From positions 4,030,001 to 4,094,000 of the forward strand of contig NZ_CP059735.1 in the NCBI RefSeq assembly GCF_000948975.2: 64,000 nt of DNA, given 5' to 3'. This DNA comes from Thalassomonas actiniarum. Its GTDB lineage: Bacteria > Pseudomonadota > Gammaproteobacteria > Enterobacterales > Alteromonadaceae. Below the pieces are notes generated by a model. It saw only the letters and a program-made list of their open reading frames with translations, was not told where the DNA came from and made no database searches. A program made the position numbers and the translations under genes. Positions 32,026 to 42,799 of this stretch are shown here, piece by piece (the stretch's first letter is position 1; each line of letters begins with the position of its first letter).

Positions 32026-32943
32026 TTAATTGCACAGCCCGGCAACATGTTCCACCGCTTCTCGTGCCGAGGGGCTAACCCCCGACAGCTGGAAAAAACC
32101 ATGTATAACACCCAAATAGCGGCGACAACGGGCATCAACCCCGGCTTCGAGCAAATTACGGTAAAGTTGCTCACCTTCATTTAATAAAGGATCAAATTCT
32201 GCCGTCAGGACATGGGTTTGGGGTAAACCGGTTAAATCCCTATGATAAAGCGGGCTGATTTGCGGGTCTTGTTTAGCTATGTTGCTACCGGCCAGGTAGA
32301 GGTCAAAACCGGATAACAGCATCTCCCGGGTAATAAGATAATTTTCTCCGTAAGCAACATAACTCTCGCTTTCGCCTCTGGCATCGAGCATAGGATAAAT
32401 CAGTACCTGCTTCTTAGGCAGCCAGTTGCCCTCATCCCTTAAACGTAAGCTGGTATTAAGGCACAAATGCCCGCCGGCACTGTCCCCGGCCAGGATAATT
32501 TTTTGCGGATCGCCCCCCCACTCCCTGCAGTGCTGATAGATAAGCTGACTTGCCCGGTAGGCATCATCGTGAGCCGCCGGATAAGTAAATTCAGGTGCCA
32601 GGCGATAATCCACACCGATCACCATAGCACCGGATAAGTTGGCCAGCTTACGCATTTGCTGATCATGGGTGGCGAAGTCACCACTGACAAAACAGCCGCC
32701 GTGAAAATAAATCACCACAGCTAAATTATTATCAGCGCAAGGTTTAAAGATTCTTAAAGGGATACCGTCAATCACTTTATCTTGCACCAGGAAAACCTGC
32801 TCGGCAGTTCCTGCCAGGGAGACCGTTTCCAGGTAACCCCGGCGTCTGCTCTTTATATCAAGACCGGCACCCGAGGGACATCCCGCATCATTAAATGCCT
32901 GTACCAACTCACGGATCCCAGGCTCAAGCTGCTTGTATTTCAT
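32026..32943 (-). CDS. alpha/beta hydrolase esterase, hormone-sensitive-lipase family
   Basis: I start at the ATG 32941-32943 (MKYKQLEPGIRE), preceded by GAAGGGA, not at the far upstream codon of the longer frame. The product is 305 residues. It has the oxyanion motif YFHGGCFVSGD near 78-88 (HGGx form), the nucleophile motif GDSAGGHL near 145-152, an acid in AEFDPLLNEGEQ near 246-257, and the triad His in IHGFFQ near 279. This is the family IV esterase pattern. Cytoplasmic, acting on short acyl esters. Convergent with the DUF3718 gene. Confidence 0.85.
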   Translation of the reverse strand: MKYKQLEPGIRELVQAFNDAGCPSGAGLDIKSRRRGYLETVSLAGTAEQVFLVQDKVIDGIPLRIFKPCADNNLAVVIYFHGGCFVSGDFATHDQQMRKLANLSGAMVIGVDYRLAPEFTYPAAHDDAYRASQLIYQHCREWGGDPQKIILAGDSAGGHLCLNTSLRLRDEGNWLPKKQVLIYPMLDARGESESYVAYGENYLITREMLLSGFDLYLAGSNIAKQDPQISPLYHRDLTGLPQTHVLTAEFDPLLNEGEQLYRNLLEAGVDARCRRYLGVIHGFFQLSGVSPSAREAVEHVAGLCN

Positions 32944-33057
32944 GGAATATTTCCCTTCAGACAAATTTAAAGGGATGAGGTTAGCAGAAACGCCATGAGC
33001 TGTATATAAACACAGTACACATATTTTACTGTTTGTTTTTTCGTTATTACAGCAACC

Positions 33058-33086
33058 AGAAAGGACAGCCGAAACTGTCCTTTTAT
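33058..33086 (-). terminator. possible terminator of queE
   Basis: AAAGGACAG/CTGTCCTTT is a 9-bp stem with a six-base loop, about 40 bases beyond the queE stop. The T-run on the minus strand is short (TTT), so efficiency is uncertain. Confidence 0.5.
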
Positions 33087-33122
33087 TCAAGATAAAAACC
33101 TAAGGTTTTAGGTTTTAGTTTT

Positions 33123-33800
33123 TTATTCAATACCCAAGTATTTATGCACCTGCACCGATAAACGCCAGTTATTTTCTATACAGGTTTTAATGGCCAGCTC
33201 AGTTGCCCTGGGCTTCTGGCTGATAGGCTGTAAATAGACCGGGGTTGTCGTGATCTGATGTTCGGCCAACAAGGCCTTTAATTCATCCACATGTTGCTCT
33301 GTGGCCACCGGATGCTTAATTTCATTCGCCCTGGACATGGCAGAAGTTAAAATTTCATAACCGCCGCGCATATTCACTTTTGGGGAAACCGTGACCCAGC
33401 AATTATCGCTGACCCGGATTTCAAAAGTGCCGGAAGTTTCCACCTGGCAGGAAAAGCCCGCCTGCTCCAGGGCCTCACATAAAGGTTTCAAATCCACCAT
33501 GCAAGGCTCTCCGCCGGTCAGCACTATATGTTTGGCCTGATAACCTTCTGTTGTAATGGTCTCGAGGATCTGCTCGATCGACAACTCGCTCCAGTAATCG
33601 GATTCCTGAGTTTTGCCCAGCATAACATCGCTTGCCACTTGTAATTGCGGGTCTATTTCCCAGGTATGCTTAGTATCACACCAGGAGCAGCCCACCGGGC
33701 ATCCCTGTAAACGAATAAAAATCGAGGGCTGTCCGGTAAAGGAGCCTTCCCCCTGGATGGTTTCAAATAATTCGTTAATCTTATAACAAGTTGTCTTCAC
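33123..33800 (-). CDS. queE: 7-carboxy-7-deazaguanine synthase QueE
   Basis: The 225-residue radical SAM enzyme makes 7-carboxy-7-deazaguanine from 6-carboxy-tetrahydropterin in queuosine synthesis. FETIQGEGSFTGQPSIFIRL near 12-31 leads to the cluster-binding CPVGCSWCD near 34-42 (CxxxCxxC). SAM-binding TGGEPCM is near 114-120, and VSPKVN is near 157-162. Length and motifs match the family. Divergent from queC, with a shared 75-base control region. Confidence 0.95.
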   Translation of the reverse strand: MKTTCYKINELFETIQGEGSFTGQPSIFIRLQGCPVGCSWCDTKHTWEIDPQLQVASDVMLGKTQESDYWSELSIEQILETITTEGYQAKHIVLTGGEPCMVDLKPLCEALEQAGFSCQVETSGTFEIRVSDNCWVTVSPKVNMRGGYEILTSAMSRANEIKHPVATEQHVDELKALLAEHQITTTPVYLQPISQKPRATELAIKTCIENNWRLSVQVHKYLGIE

Positions 33801-33875
33801 TTTAATGCTTTAGCCTTTTAGTTAGATCGAGTAAAATCGCGCAAGAAAGTGATTATACCCCAAGAGACAGTAGAA

Positions 33876-34535
33876 ATGACTGAAAAAGTTGTTGTAATTT
33901 ATTCCGGAGGCATGGACTCCTTCACGGTATTAAATCGTGCCTTAAAAGATGGCAAAGAAGTGTACGCCCTCTCTTTTGACTACGGCCAGCGCCATGTCAA
34001 AGAATTGGAATGTGCCAGCGAAGTCTGTAAAAAACTCAATGTACCTCATAAAATCATAGATATTTCCGCGATAAATGAGTTACTTGCCGGTTCATCCCTT
34101 ACCGATAACATTGAGATCCCCGAAGGACACTATGAAGAAGATTCCATGAAGTCCACGGTAGTACCCAACCGTAACATGATCTTATTATCGCTGGCAGTAG
34201 GTTATGCGGTATCGGTAAAAGCCAGTCAGGTATATTACGGCGCCCACTCAGGGGATCACGCCATCTATCCCGACTGCCGCCCGGAATTTGTGATGAAAAT
34301 GAACGATGTCTGCCAAATCGCCAACTATGAGCCGGTGGAAATCTTCAGCCCCTACCTGAAGGTCAGTAAAACCGACATACTCACCGATGGCATTGCCATG
34401 GGATTGGATTACAGCCAGACCTGGACCTGTTATAACGGCCGGGAGAAAGCCTGCGGTAAATGCGGCGCCTGCCAGGAACGTTTAGAAGCCTTTGCAGATA
34501 ATAAGGTCAGCGATCCAATCGCATACGAAGCATAA
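33876..34535 (+). CDS. queC: 7-cyano-7-deazaguanine synthase QueC
   Basis: I take ATG 33876 ([16 protein letters not shown]), since the longer frame adds nine residues before the conserved start. The 219-residue ATP-dependent enzyme turns QueE's product into preQ0. The PP-loop SGGMDSFT is at about 10-17, [10 protein letters not shown] is near 36-45, [16 protein letters not shown] near 104-119. The zinc site at the C-terminus, [18 protein letters not shown], carries four Cys. Length matches the family. Confidence 0.95.
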   Translation: MTEKVVVIYSGGMDSFTVLNRALKDGKEVYALSFDYGQRHVKELECASEVCKKLNVPHKIIDISAINELLAGSSLTDNIEIPEGHYEEDSMKSTVVPNRNMILLSLAVGYAVSVKASQVYYGAHSGDHAIYPDCRPEFVMKMNDVCQIANYEPVEIFSPYLKVSKTDILTDGIAMGLDYSQTWTCYNGREKACGKCGACQERLEAFADNKVSDPIAYEA

Positions 34536-34559
34536 CCCCCGCCGGTATCAGGTAAAAAG

Positions 34560-34585
34560 AAAACGCCCGTACGGGCGTTTTCTTT
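34560..34585 (+). terminator. terminator after queC
   Basis: AAAACGCCCG/CGGGCGTTTT forms a long stem with almost no loop (TA centre), followed by TCTTTAT. Convergent with the secreted gene behind, it may serve both strands. Confidence 0.8.
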
Positions 34586-34633
34586 ATCGACAAATTGCTG
34601 TTCAGGCCTAAGTCCAGGCTAATACCTCCCGTA

Positions 34634-35239
34634 CTAGCGCTTCTTATCCAGTGCCTGTTGTATTTCATCCAGCTCCTGCGCCGTCAAATCGGCCGCCGAT
34701 AATAACCGGATAATGGTCTCTTTACCGACGGCCTTACTTTTATCGCCTGAGATGATTTTAATCACTTTATTACCGTCTATCGACTCAAAAAACTTGTGAT
34801 GGCTGAGCTCATGCCCTGCTTCATCGGCATCCACGACTATCACCCGCTCTTCTCCTGAATCACCACTTAAATTTACTCGCACCCGGCCCTTAGCCGCATC
34901 CTTGGCTTCAACAATCAGCTTTTTGAACTTGATATTATCTTCACCAAACTCAACATCGGTTAAAACCGCTGAGACTGTCTCGCGAACATCCTGGGGTAAA
35001 CCGGATAGTGCAGCTTCTAACGCTTCTTTATCCTCCAGCGCCTGCTTGGGCACTTCCACCCGGATAAACTCCCCGTTAACATTCGCGAAAATGCTGGCAT
35101 CGCCGCCGTCACCGGCTTTGATTTTGAATTCTTTTACCTTGGTCACCGGCTCTGCCGACAAGGCAGATACCTGAGTGCTTAAAGTTAAACCTGCCAGGGT
35201 CATGGCTAATACCAGAGATGAACTGCGAAAATTAATCAT
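34634..35239 (-). CDS. hypothetical periplasmic protein (201 aa)
   Basis: A signal peptide (hydrophobic residues about 8-23, QVSALSA cleavage region) is followed by a Lys/Asp/Glu-rich mature region with two beta-rich parts, FIRVEVPKQALED and RVRVNLSGDSGEERVIVVD. The C-terminal helical end LSAADLTAQELDEIQQALDKKR may form a coiled segment. I do not recognise the family. It is divergent from the histidine kinase gene, so it could be a target or sensor partner of that system, which is an inference from position only. Confidence 0.6.
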   Translation of the reverse strand: MINFRSSSLVLAMTLAGLTLSTQVSALSAEPVTKVKEFKIKAGDGGDASIFANVNGEFIRVEVPKQALEDKEALEAALSGLPQDVRETVSAVLTDVEFGEDNIKFKKLIVEAKDAAKGRVRVNLSGDSGEERVIVVDADEAGHELSHHKFFESIDGNKVIKIISGDKSKAVGKETIIRLLSAADLTAQELDEIQQALDKKR

Positions 35240-35570
35240 AATACTTTCCTTAAAATAAGATATCGGATATTGGTCTCATTCAAGAGAGCGATAATTGTGC
35301 CTAACTTGACTAAGCATTATTTTTCAACAACTTAAATGGATAAAGGCAAAAATCCCTCCTTTTGATTTATCCATGATTTACCCATATAAGGAAGTCAGTT
35401 TCCCGATATCAGGAAATTAATACCTGCCGGTACCGCCAAAATGAAACCTTCCCTTGATACAAGTAATAACTACTTGTTTTAACAACTAATAATTTTGTTT
35501 CATTTTCACCTAATGTTGGCATTATACTTGATGCATTTCCTGTGTTTTCAGCTGATAGAATATATTAAAT
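35240..35570. other. divergent control region of kinase operon and secreted gene
   Basis: About 330 bases. Close to the kinase start, TTGGCATTATACTTGATG (35515-35532) resembles a sigma-54 -24/-12 element (GG then GA instead of GC ten bases on). This would fit self-control by the NtrC-type regulator but is a one-off match. Nothing else is clear. Confidence 0.3.
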
Positions 35571-36938
35571 ATGTCGTTAAAAAGTTATTTGTTTGCCTTG
35601 ATCGGCGCCCTGATAGTGTTGTTAACCCTGTCACAACTGGCGCTGGTGTACTGGCTTGAATATAAGGTGGCCGATGATGTCGCCAAGCAGGCCCGGTTTT
35701 TAACTAAGGAAGTGATAGATATCGCCATTGAACGCATTGATGATGAACAAATTAAAGTAGTTGAAACGCCTGAAGTAGCAACAAAGCACCAGCAGCCAAT
35801 AAAAGAAAATACCCGCGTGCTGGTGATTGAAAAACAGCTCCCCGATAAAGCCATACTAAAAGAACAGTTAATTCGCCTGGTTGATAACATACATGACAGC
35901 AAAACACCGCACTTTACCCAGGACTCCCCTTTTCCCAAGGTTATTTATAAAAAAACCGGGGACAGGCAACAGCTAAGGATCAGCAACAACCCCCTTGGCC
36001 AGGACAGCAAAAACCTTATCGAATCGATAAAAATTGCCTTAATCGGCTCGGCGGTCATTGCCCTGCTCTTTGCTTACTGGTTAAGCAGCCAATTTAGTAA
36101 ACCTCTGAAAAGCCTGGTACTGGGCTTTAAGCACCTGGCCGGCGGTGATTATCAACATCAGGTACCGGCCCAGGGGGTAAAAGAGATCAGCAAGACCATA
36201 GATCACTTCAATACTATGGTTGCGAAACTGGCGCAGCTGACGGAACAAGAAAAACAGCATAAAGAAATCGCCCACCTGGCAGAGCTTGGCGAAGTAAGTC
36301 GGGGCCTGGCCCATGCCTTAAGAAGCCCGATACATACCATAGGCTTGTCCATTGAGCAGCTGATCCGGGACGAATTAACTCCCGAGCAAAAAAAACAGCT
36401 CTCGGTTACCGTACGGGATAAGATCGGCCATATCGATAAAAACATTAAAGCCCTGCTGACCCTGACCACGACCGGCATTAGCCGCAACGAACACATTCCG
36501 CTGCTGGCGGTGGTACAAGATATTATTCTTGAATATAAGTCCAGCCAGGGTAAAAACCAGGTCTTTGACCTGCAATTCCCGGACAGCTTAACCATCACAG
36601 CGGCAGAAACAGAGGTGCGCAGCATCTTGCATACCCTGATCATAAACGCCTGCGAAGCCAACGGTGAAAACGCTAAGGTCTGCATTCGGGGAGCACTTAA
36701 GGCGGCTAACATACTGGAGATAACCGTAATAGATCAAGGGCCGGGACTGGAGCGGCAAGTGGCAGATAAACTCTTTCAGCCCCATGTCTCGACCAAACCT
36801 TCGGGCGCCGGTATGGGCTTATATATCGCCCGGCGCATTATCAGGTCACATTACCGGGGCAATATCACTTTAATCAATCATCCACAGGCAAACGGCTGCA
36901 TCGCCACCGCCTCATTTGCACAAAACCGGGAAGTATAA
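35571..36938 (+). CDS. sensor histidine kinase (HAMP, HisKA)
   Basis: The 455-residue membrane kinase has TM1 at about 5-28, a periplasmic or sensory loop of about 125 residues, TM2 at about 152-170 and a HAMP linker about 172-225. The dimerisation helix has ELGEVSRGLAHALRSPIHTI, with His248 the phosphorylation site. An ATPase domain follows, with IINACEAN (N box), DQGPGLERQ and STKPSGAGMGLYIARRI. Its stop overlaps the start of the sigma-54 regulator by one base (TAATG), so they form one two-component system. The signal is unknown. Confidence 0.9.
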   Translation: MSLKSYLFALIGALIVLLTLSQLALVYWLEYKVADDVAKQARFLTKEVIDIAIERIDDEQIKVVETPEVATKHQQPIKENTRVLVIEKQLPDKAILKEQLIRLVDNIHDSKTPHFTQDSPFPKVIYKKTGDRQQLRISNNPLGQDSKNLIESIKIALIGSAVIALLFAYWLSSQFSKPLKSLVLGFKHLAGGDYQHQVPAQGVKEISKTIDHFNTMVAKLAQLTEQEKQHKEIAHLAELGEVSRGLAHALRSPIHTIGLSIEQLIRDELTPEQKKQLSVTVRDKIGHIDKNIKALLTLTTTGISRNEHIPLLAVVQDIILEYKSSQGKNQVFDLQFPDSLTITAAETEVRSILHTLIINACEANGENAKVCIRGALKAANILEITVIDQGPGLERQVADKLFQPHVSTKPSGAGMGLYIARRIIRSHYRGNITLINHPQANGCIATASFAQNREV

Positions 36939-38302
36939 TGTCCAATAACCATATCTTAGTCGTCGAAGATGATCATGAACAAAGAGCTTTAATATGCGAT
37001 ATTCTCACCCTGAGCCAATACCGGGTAACCGAGGCCGACTGTGTCGAACAGGCTATTTTACTGATCAAGGAACATCAGTTTGATGTTATTTTCTCCGACT
37101 GGAAACTCGGGCAACTAACCGGCATCGACCTGCTTAATTATGTCAGGAAAAATACCCCGCTCACGGGGTTTGTTATTGCCACCGCCTACGGCACCATCAG
37201 CCATGCGGTAGAAGCCCTGCAACAGGGCAGCGATGATTACCTGCCTAAACCTTTCCAGCGCCAGGAATTGTTGCTGACCATAGAAAAAGCCCTCAAGGCC
37301 AAAGAGCTGCGCAGCCAAAATCAGCAACTTAGCGCCCAGCTGAGCGAGCAAAAACAGCTGATCGGCCTGGTGGGTAAAGCCCCCTGTATGCAGGCGGTGT
37401 ATCAGCGCATCGATAAAGTCAGCGCTACCAATGCCACCGTGTTGATTCTAGGGGAAAGCGGCACAGGTAAAGAGCTGGCAGCACGGGCCTTACATGAGCG
37501 CTCTAACCGCAACCACCGGAAGTTTATCGCCATCAACTGCGGCGCCATCGCCGAATCCCTGGCGGAAGCGGAATTATTCGGCGCAGAAAAAGGCGCCTAT
37601 ACCGGGGCCAACAATACCAAAATCGGCCGTTTTGAAGCCGCCGATCAAGGCACCATCTTTTTAGATGAAATCGGCGAACTTTCCCCTTCGCTGCAGGCCC
37701 ATCTGTTGAGGTTTCTCCAGGAAGGCACCATTTGCCGTCTCGGCAGCCACCAGGAAATAAAACTCGATGTCAGGGTGATCGCCGCCACCCACAGGGATTT
37801 GCAACAGGAAGTGAGAGACGGGAACTTTCGCGAAGATCTGTTTTACCGCCTCAATGTCGTACCTATCAACATGCCGGCACTGCGTGAACGTCAGCAGGAC
37901 ATCCCGCTGCTTGCCGATCATTTTATTGCCGCACACAGCAAACAGCACCAATGCCAGGCTGAACCGCTGAACAGTGAAAGCTACCGGGCGCTGCTGGAGT
38001 ACCACTGGCCGGGGAATGTCCGGGAATTATCAAACCGTATCGAACGTTTTGTGCTGTTAAACGATATCGATGAGCTGACGGCAAACATGTCGTCTGAGAC
38101 CTTATCATCAAATGAGAGTGGCGAATTGCCGCAGGTTGACTTACCGGAGCAAGGTTTCAACTGGGAGGCCTTTGAGCGGCAATGTCTGGCAAATACGTTG
38201 GACTTTCACCAGGGAAATCGTACGAAAGCGGCTAAATACCTGCAAATGTCCTACAAAGCATTTTTATACCGGCTGGAAAAATTTAACATAAACAGTAAAT
38301 AA
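36938..38302 (+). CDS. sigma-54-dependent response regulator (NtrC family)
   Basis: The 454-residue protein has a receiver domain (1-120, phosphorylation at Asp54 in FSDWKLG), an AAA+ domain (about 140-375: Walker A GESGTGKE, GAFTGA-type loop as GAYTGANN, Walker B GTIFLDEIGELS, arginine finger region REDLFYRLNVVPI), and a Fis-type DNA-binding helix at the end (NRTKAAKYLQMSYKAFLYRL). It activates sigma-54 promoters when phosphorylated by the kinase. In this window one imperfect -24/-12 match lies before the kinase. Confidence 0.92.
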   Translation: MSNNHILVVEDDHEQRALICDILTLSQYRVTEADCVEQAILLIKEHQFDVIFSDWKLGQLTGIDLLNYVRKNTPLTGFVIATAYGTISHAVEALQQGSDDYLPKPFQRQELLLTIEKALKAKELRSQNQQLSAQLSEQKQLIGLVGKAPCMQAVYQRIDKVSATNATVLILGESGTGKELAARALHERSNRNHRKFIAINCGAIAESLAEAELFGAEKGAYTGANNTKIGRFEAADQGTIFLDEIGELSPSLQAHLLRFLQEGTICRLGSHQEIKLDVRVIAATHRDLQQEVRDGNFREDLFYRLNVVPINMPALRERQQDIPLLADHFIAAHSKQHQCQAEPLNSESYRALLEYHWPGNVRELSNRIERFVLLNDIDELTANMSSETLSSNESGELPQVDLPEQGFNWEAFERQCLANTLDFHQGNRTKAAKYLQMSYKAFLYRLEKFNINSK

Positions 38303-38429
38303 CAAACATTTTGTATACATTATAACTCCAGCGTTCTAGCTGCTTTTTTTTGATAGCCAATAGGTATAACCATCCAAAGGCCATGTTCTAGACTTAAAAG
38401 AGTATCCACTGTTTCACTGAGGAGCCTTT

Positions 38430-38642
38430 ATGAGTGCAATATGGAAGAATCACGCCATGCATTTAGCGGATATGATCAAAGAAAACAACGAGACCAAAGC
38501 CCACTTATATCTTGAACAACTGATGTTGTTCCCTGTCGATATTCAGGACCAGATTATTGAAGAAATAAGCAGCTTGTCTCACTGCAGCAGTGACGCCGTA
38601 GCTAGCATTATTAACCATCATTCAATCATGGAACTGAAATAA
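38430..38642 (+). CDS. small hypothetical protein (70 aa)
   Basis: The frame starts at ATG after GAGGAGCC, a strong ribosome site. The 70-residue product is predicted helical (LADMIKENNETKAHLYLEQL, then IQDQIIEEISSL) and has no signal peptide. It lies about 130 bases after the sigma-54 regulator on the same strand and ends before convergent uvrB. Family not recognised; it could be a small regulator linked to the two-component pair. Confidence 0.6.
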   Translation: MSAIWKNHAMHLADMIKENNETKAHLYLEQLMLFPVDIQDQIIEEISSLSHCSSDAVASIINHHSIMELK

Positions 38643-38703
38643 CGACAACTCTTTACTTTACATAATACATAAGTGGTATAAATATCTCCCTCAACCAGGA
38701 GCC

Positions 38704-40716
38704 CTAAGTAGCCAATTGCTGCTCCCTGAGCTTAGCAATTTCGTCCCTGATTGCGGCAGCTTGTTCAAACTCTAAGTTTTGTGCATGTTGGTACATAGTG
38801 TTTTCAAGCTGCTTAACCTTCTCATCAATTTCCTGGGTGGATAAGGCTTTATAACCGGCTTTCTGCTCCGCCACCAGACGCTCACCTTCTTGTTCGGTTA
38901 ACGGCTCAAAGTTGGCGGTATCGACATCCATCACATCGGTAATTTTCCGTTTTACCCCGCGCGGCACAATATTATTATCCAGGTTAAACTGATGTTGTTT
39001 TTCCCGGCGGCGCTCGGTTTCTTCGATGGCTTTTTTCATCGAGCCGGTAATACGGGCGGCATATAAAATGGCCATACCGTTCTCATTACGGGCGGCGCGG
39101 CCTATGGTCTGAATAAGGGAGCGCTCAGAGCGCAGGAAACCTTCCTTGTCGGCATCGAGGATCGCCACCAGGGAAACTTCCGGCATATCCAGGCCTTCTC
39201 GCAGCAAGTTAATGCCGATCAAGACATCAAATTTCCCTAAACGGAAATCACGGATAATTTCCACCCGCTCGACGGTATCAACATCCGAATGCAGATAACG
39301 GGTTTTGATGCCGTGCTCGTCCAGGTAATCGGTGAGATCTTCTGCCATGCGTTTGGTTAAGGTGGTTGCCAGTACCCGCTCATTTATCGCGACCCGCTTA
39401 TTGATTTCCGACAACAAGTCATCCACCTGGGTTTCCACCGGGCGTACTTCAATTTGCGGATCCAATAAACCTGTGGGCCTGACCACCTGCTCGGCAATTT
39501 CATCACCGGACTTATCAACTTCATAATTACTCGGGGTCGCCGAGACATAAATGGTTTGCGGCGCCAGTGCCTCAAATTCATCAAACTTCATCGGCCGGTT
39601 ATCCAGTGCCGACGGCAGACGGAAACCATATTCCACCAGGTTTTCCTTACGGGATCTGTCCCCTTTATACATGGCGCCGATTTGCGGCACGGTAACATGG
39701 GACTCATCTATGATCAGCAAACCGTCGTCGGGTAAATAGTCGAACAGGGTCGGCGGCGCTTCTCCCGGCTCCCGTCCGGATAAATAGCGGGAATAGTTTT
39801 CGATGCCTGAGCAGTAGCCGAGCTCGGTCATCATTTCAATATCAAACTGGGTACGCTGCACCACCCTTTGCTCTTCCACCAGCTTATTGTTGTCTTTAAG
39901 CTGCTGGGATCTGTGTTTAAGCTCGATCTTGATTTGCTCAACCGCCGCCAGGATTTTCTCCCTCGGGGTGGCATAGTGGGTTTTAGGGTAAACCGTCACC
40001 CGGGCCAGCACCTGCTCGACACTGCCGGTTAAGGGATCAAACTGGCTGATACGTTCGATTTCTTCATCAAAAAGCTCAACCCTTAACGCCAGGCGATCAG
40101 ATTCTGCCGGAAAAATATCAATCACATCACCGCGCACCCGGTAGGTTGCCCGCTGGAAGGCCATATCATTACGGGTATATTGCAGCTCGGCTAGCCGGCG
40201 CAGAATATCGCGCTGGTTAATAATATCTCCCACCCGCAGGTGCAACATCATCTTCAGGTAGGAGTCGGGATCACCCAAACCATAAATGGCCGAAACAGAA
40301 GCGACGATAATAACATCACGGCGTTCCAATAAGGCTTTGGTGGCCGACAAGCGCATCTGCTCTATATGTTCATTAACCGAGGCATCTTTTTCAATAAAAG
40401 TATCTGTGGTCGGAACATAGGCTTCAGGCTGATAATAATCATAATAAGAAACAAAATACTCAACGGCATTATTAGGGAAGAACTCTTTCATTTCCCCGTA
40501 AAGCTGGGCCGCCAAGGTTTTATTCGGCGCCAGCATCATGGTCGGGCGGTTCAATTGGGCAATAACATTGGCCACGGTAAAGGTTTTACCCGAGCCGGTC
40601 ACCCCGAGTAAAGTCTGATGGGCCAAACCGGCATCTACGCCTTCAAGCAACTGCTTAATTGCTCCGGGCTGATCTCCCCCCGGGGTATAATCAGATACGA
40701 GTTCTAAAGACTTCAT
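38704..40716 (-). CDS. uvrB: UvrB, excinuclease ABC subunit B
   Basis: The 670-residue protein is the damage-verifying helicase of nucleotide excision repair. Walker A is GVTGSGKT near 39-46. The beta-hairpin [12 protein letters not shown] lies near 92-103, DESH near 339-342, the RAARN-type motif QTIGRAARN near 540-548. A UVR domain is at the C-terminus ([22 protein letters not shown] in part) for UvrC contact. Length matches the family. Its start overlaps the stop of the MATE gene by one base. Orientation and overlap suggest cotranscription with the exporter. Confidence 0.97.
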   Translation of the reverse strand: MKSLELVSDYTPGGDQPGAIKQLLEGVDAGLAHQTLLGVTGSGKTFTVANVIAQLNRPTMMLAPNKTLAAQLYGEMKEFFPNNAVEYFVSYYDYYQPEAYVPTTDTFIEKDASVNEHIEQMRLSATKALLERRDVIIVASVSAIYGLGDPDSYLKMMLHLRVGDIINQRDILRRLAELQYTRNDMAFQRATYRVRGDVIDIFPAESDRLALRVELFDEEIERISQFDPLTGSVEQVLARVTVYPKTHYATPREKILAAVEQIKIELKHRSQQLKDNNKLVEEQRVVQRTQFDIEMMTELGYCSGIENYSRYLSGREPGEAPPTLFDYLPDDGLLIIDESHVTVPQIGAMYKGDRSRKENLVEYGFRLPSALDNRPMKFDEFEALAPQTIYVSATPSNYEVDKSGDEIAEQVVRPTGLLDPQIEVRPVETQVDDLLSEINKRVAINERVLATTLTKRMAEDLTDYLDEHGIKTRYLHSDVDTVERVEIIRDFRLGKFDVLIGINLLREGLDMPEVSLVAILDADKEGFLRSERSLIQTIGRAARNENGMAILYAARITGSMKKAIEETERRREKQHQFNLDNNIVPRGVKRKITDVMDVDTANFEPLTEQEGERLVAEQKAGYKALSTQEIDEKVKQLENTMYQHAQNLEFEQAAAIRDEIAKLREQQLAT

Positions 40717-42092
40717 CAGGACATTACCTCTGTTTCTTTCACCTGTTCACATTTAAACTGCTTGGTAAATAAACGATAAGAAATACACGACATCACCAGG
40801 TTCCCCGTCAAGGCCCCGATAAAGAAGCCCTCTAAGCCGTATATTAAGCTGCCCAGATAAGCCAAAGGCACATAACAGACAAATAAGCGGATAATGCTTA
40901 ACACCAGAGCCACCATAGGTTTATGCAGGGCGTTAAAGGATGAGTTGGTTAAAATAATAATACCCTGCAGGCCGTAACCTAAAGGTAAGATCCAGATAAA
41001 TAAAATGATAATATCTGCAACCGCCTGCTCTTTGGCAAAGGCATCGGCAATAAAGGGAGCAATAAGCACCAACAGCGCATAAACCAATACCTGCCAGGCA
41101 AGGACAAATTTTATCGAGCTTTTAAAAGCTTGCTCAACCCTGTGCATATGACCGGCACCGAAATTCTGGCTGATAAAAGGCGGCAAAGTCATAGACAAGG
41201 CCAGCACCAGCAAACAGGCAATCGACTCAATGCGGGTACCGACACCAAAGGCCGCTACCGCAGATTCGCCATAAGTGGCGACAATTGCCGTTAATACCGC
41301 CGCAGCAATAGGGGTCAGCATATTGGCCCCCGCAGCCGGTAAGCCGATATGCAGGATGCCTTTGCTTGATTTAATAAAATCGCTAAGGGCTAAAAGCTTA
41401 GTATGCACCAGCTGCTTTTTATGAATCAGAATATAAAGCACAAAAGCGGTACCACATAACCAGGAGATCAGGGTGCTGATAGCCGCCCCCTGAATGCCCA
41501 TGGCCGGCACCGGGCCAAAACCGAAAATAAAGATGGGATCTAATACCGCATTGATTAACCCTGCGCCCCCCATAATGAAGCTGGGGGTTTTGGTATCCCC
41601 TGAAGCCCGAAGCACGGCATTACCGATCATGGGGCCAATTAAACAGGCACTGCCCAGGAACCAGACATCCATATATAAATGTATGGTGGGTAACAGTGAA
41701 GCTTCAGCGCCGAGCAGGGTAAAGATTTCATCGGCAAAAATATAACCTACATAGGCGAGCATAGAGACAATAACAGCGGCCAAATACAAGGCCGTGGTCG
41801 CGGAGTTTTTTGCCGCCTCAGAGTCGCCGCTGCCAAGAAACTTGGCAATCACCGCTGAGGTCCCTATACCCAGACCTATAGTGAGGCTGATCACGGTAAA
41901 GGTAATGGGAAAGGTAAAACTAATGGCCGCCAGGGGCTGGGTACCCAACAGGCCGACAAAAAAGGTATCGACTAAATTAAACGACATCAGCAATATCATG
42001 CTGTAGATAACCGGTGTGGTCATACGTTTTAATGTCGGTGATACTGGGTCTTCGAGAAGATTTACCGGGGTCTTTATCTTAGTTTTTGTCAT
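40716..42092 (-). CDS. MATE family efflux transporter
   Basis: I start at ATG 42090-42092 ([16 protein letters not shown]); the codon before it is TTG. The protein has about 458 residues and 12 predicted membrane helices in two bundles: for example [20 protein letters not shown] with [16 protein letters not shown] early, and [19 protein letters not shown] in the second half. It exports cationic drugs or metabolites in exchange for Na+ or H+. The substrate is not predictable. It precedes uvrB with a one-base overlap. Confidence 0.9.
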   Translation of the reverse strand: MTKTKIKTPVNLLEDPVSPTLKRMTTPVIYSMILLMSFNLVDTFFVGLLGTQPLAAISFTFPITFTVISLTIGLGIGTSAVIAKFLGSGDSEAAKNSATTALYLAAVIVSMLAYVGYIFADEIFTLLGAEASLLPTIHLYMDVWFLGSACLIGPMIGNAVLRASGDTKTPSFIMGGAGLINAVLDPIFIFGFGPVPAMGIQGAAISTLISWLCGTAFVLYILIHKKQLVHTKLLALSDFIKSSKGILHIGLPAAGANMLTPIAAAVLTAIVATYGESAVAAFGVGTRIESIACLLVLALSMTLPPFISQNFGAGHMHRVEQAFKSSIKFVLAWQVLVYALLVLIAPFIADAFAKEQAVADIIILFIWILPLGYGLQGIIILTNSSFNALHKPMVALVLSIIRLFVCYVPLAYLGSLIYGLEGFFIGALTGNLVMSCISYRLFTKQFKCEQVKETEVMS

Positions 42093-42481
42093 CAAAGCTC
42101 TTTTCTATAGGAGGTTAACCATCTTAACCTATGACACCCGGAGGAAGAATCCCTGAAAATTAACTTTATAACCGGGCAAAAAAGCCATTGTAAAAGATAC
42201 TGCCCTCAGTCGCTATGTAAATATGCCAATAAAGTGTTACACCGTTTTTCATCTGGGGAGAATGTCGTTAAAAATCTACATTGTTCATAATCCAGACAAA
42301 AAATACCCACAATAAGCGAATACAAGCATACTTTGTTTAAAAATCAACCGGATAACAACAGTTATTAACAAATAGCATCTAGCTAATTGATTTTAAAGTA
42401 AAAACCAAATAACAAACAAAACATCAATCGCCCTACAGCGCCTATGTTACCGTTTTAGCTCAGTTTTATTACAGAGTAACT

Positions 42482-42518
42482 CACATAGTTATCCACAAGA
42501 TTAGTGGATAACTATGTG
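42482..42518. repeat. perfect 15-bp inverted repeat with DnaA-box-like core
   Basis: CACATAGTTATCCAC (42482-42496) and GTGGATAACTATGTG (42504-42518) are exact reverse complements around a 7-base centre. The left arm runs into TTATCCACA, the DnaA box consensus. No T-run follows. The surrounding 42093-42799 region has no gene I can see. Confidence 0.7.
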
Positions 42519-42799
42519 GTTATTGTTCACAACTTAGATATTGATTGAAAATCCAGCAAAAATTGGCGCTATCACCGTATTTTCGAATAAAATTCAAACG
42601 GCAGAAGAAATGAGTATGGATGGGGACTAGTGATGCCTATATAAAAAACACAGCTGAATTGATTTTATCTTTACCCGGCTAAGATAGAAGCCAACCCCGC
42701 ATTTTAGTATATGCCTGTCACTATAATTGATAGCATTTGAGGCAGACAAACCTTGTTCGTCTGCTGCGCCCATTAAGGACGCAGCCATTCTTGTACCCG

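Noticed and set aside
42300-42799. Possible replication origin around the DnaA-box palindrome
   Set aside because: Only one DnaA-like pair, and none of the usual origin genes (dnaA, dnaN, gidA, parAB) nearby; AT content alone is not enough.
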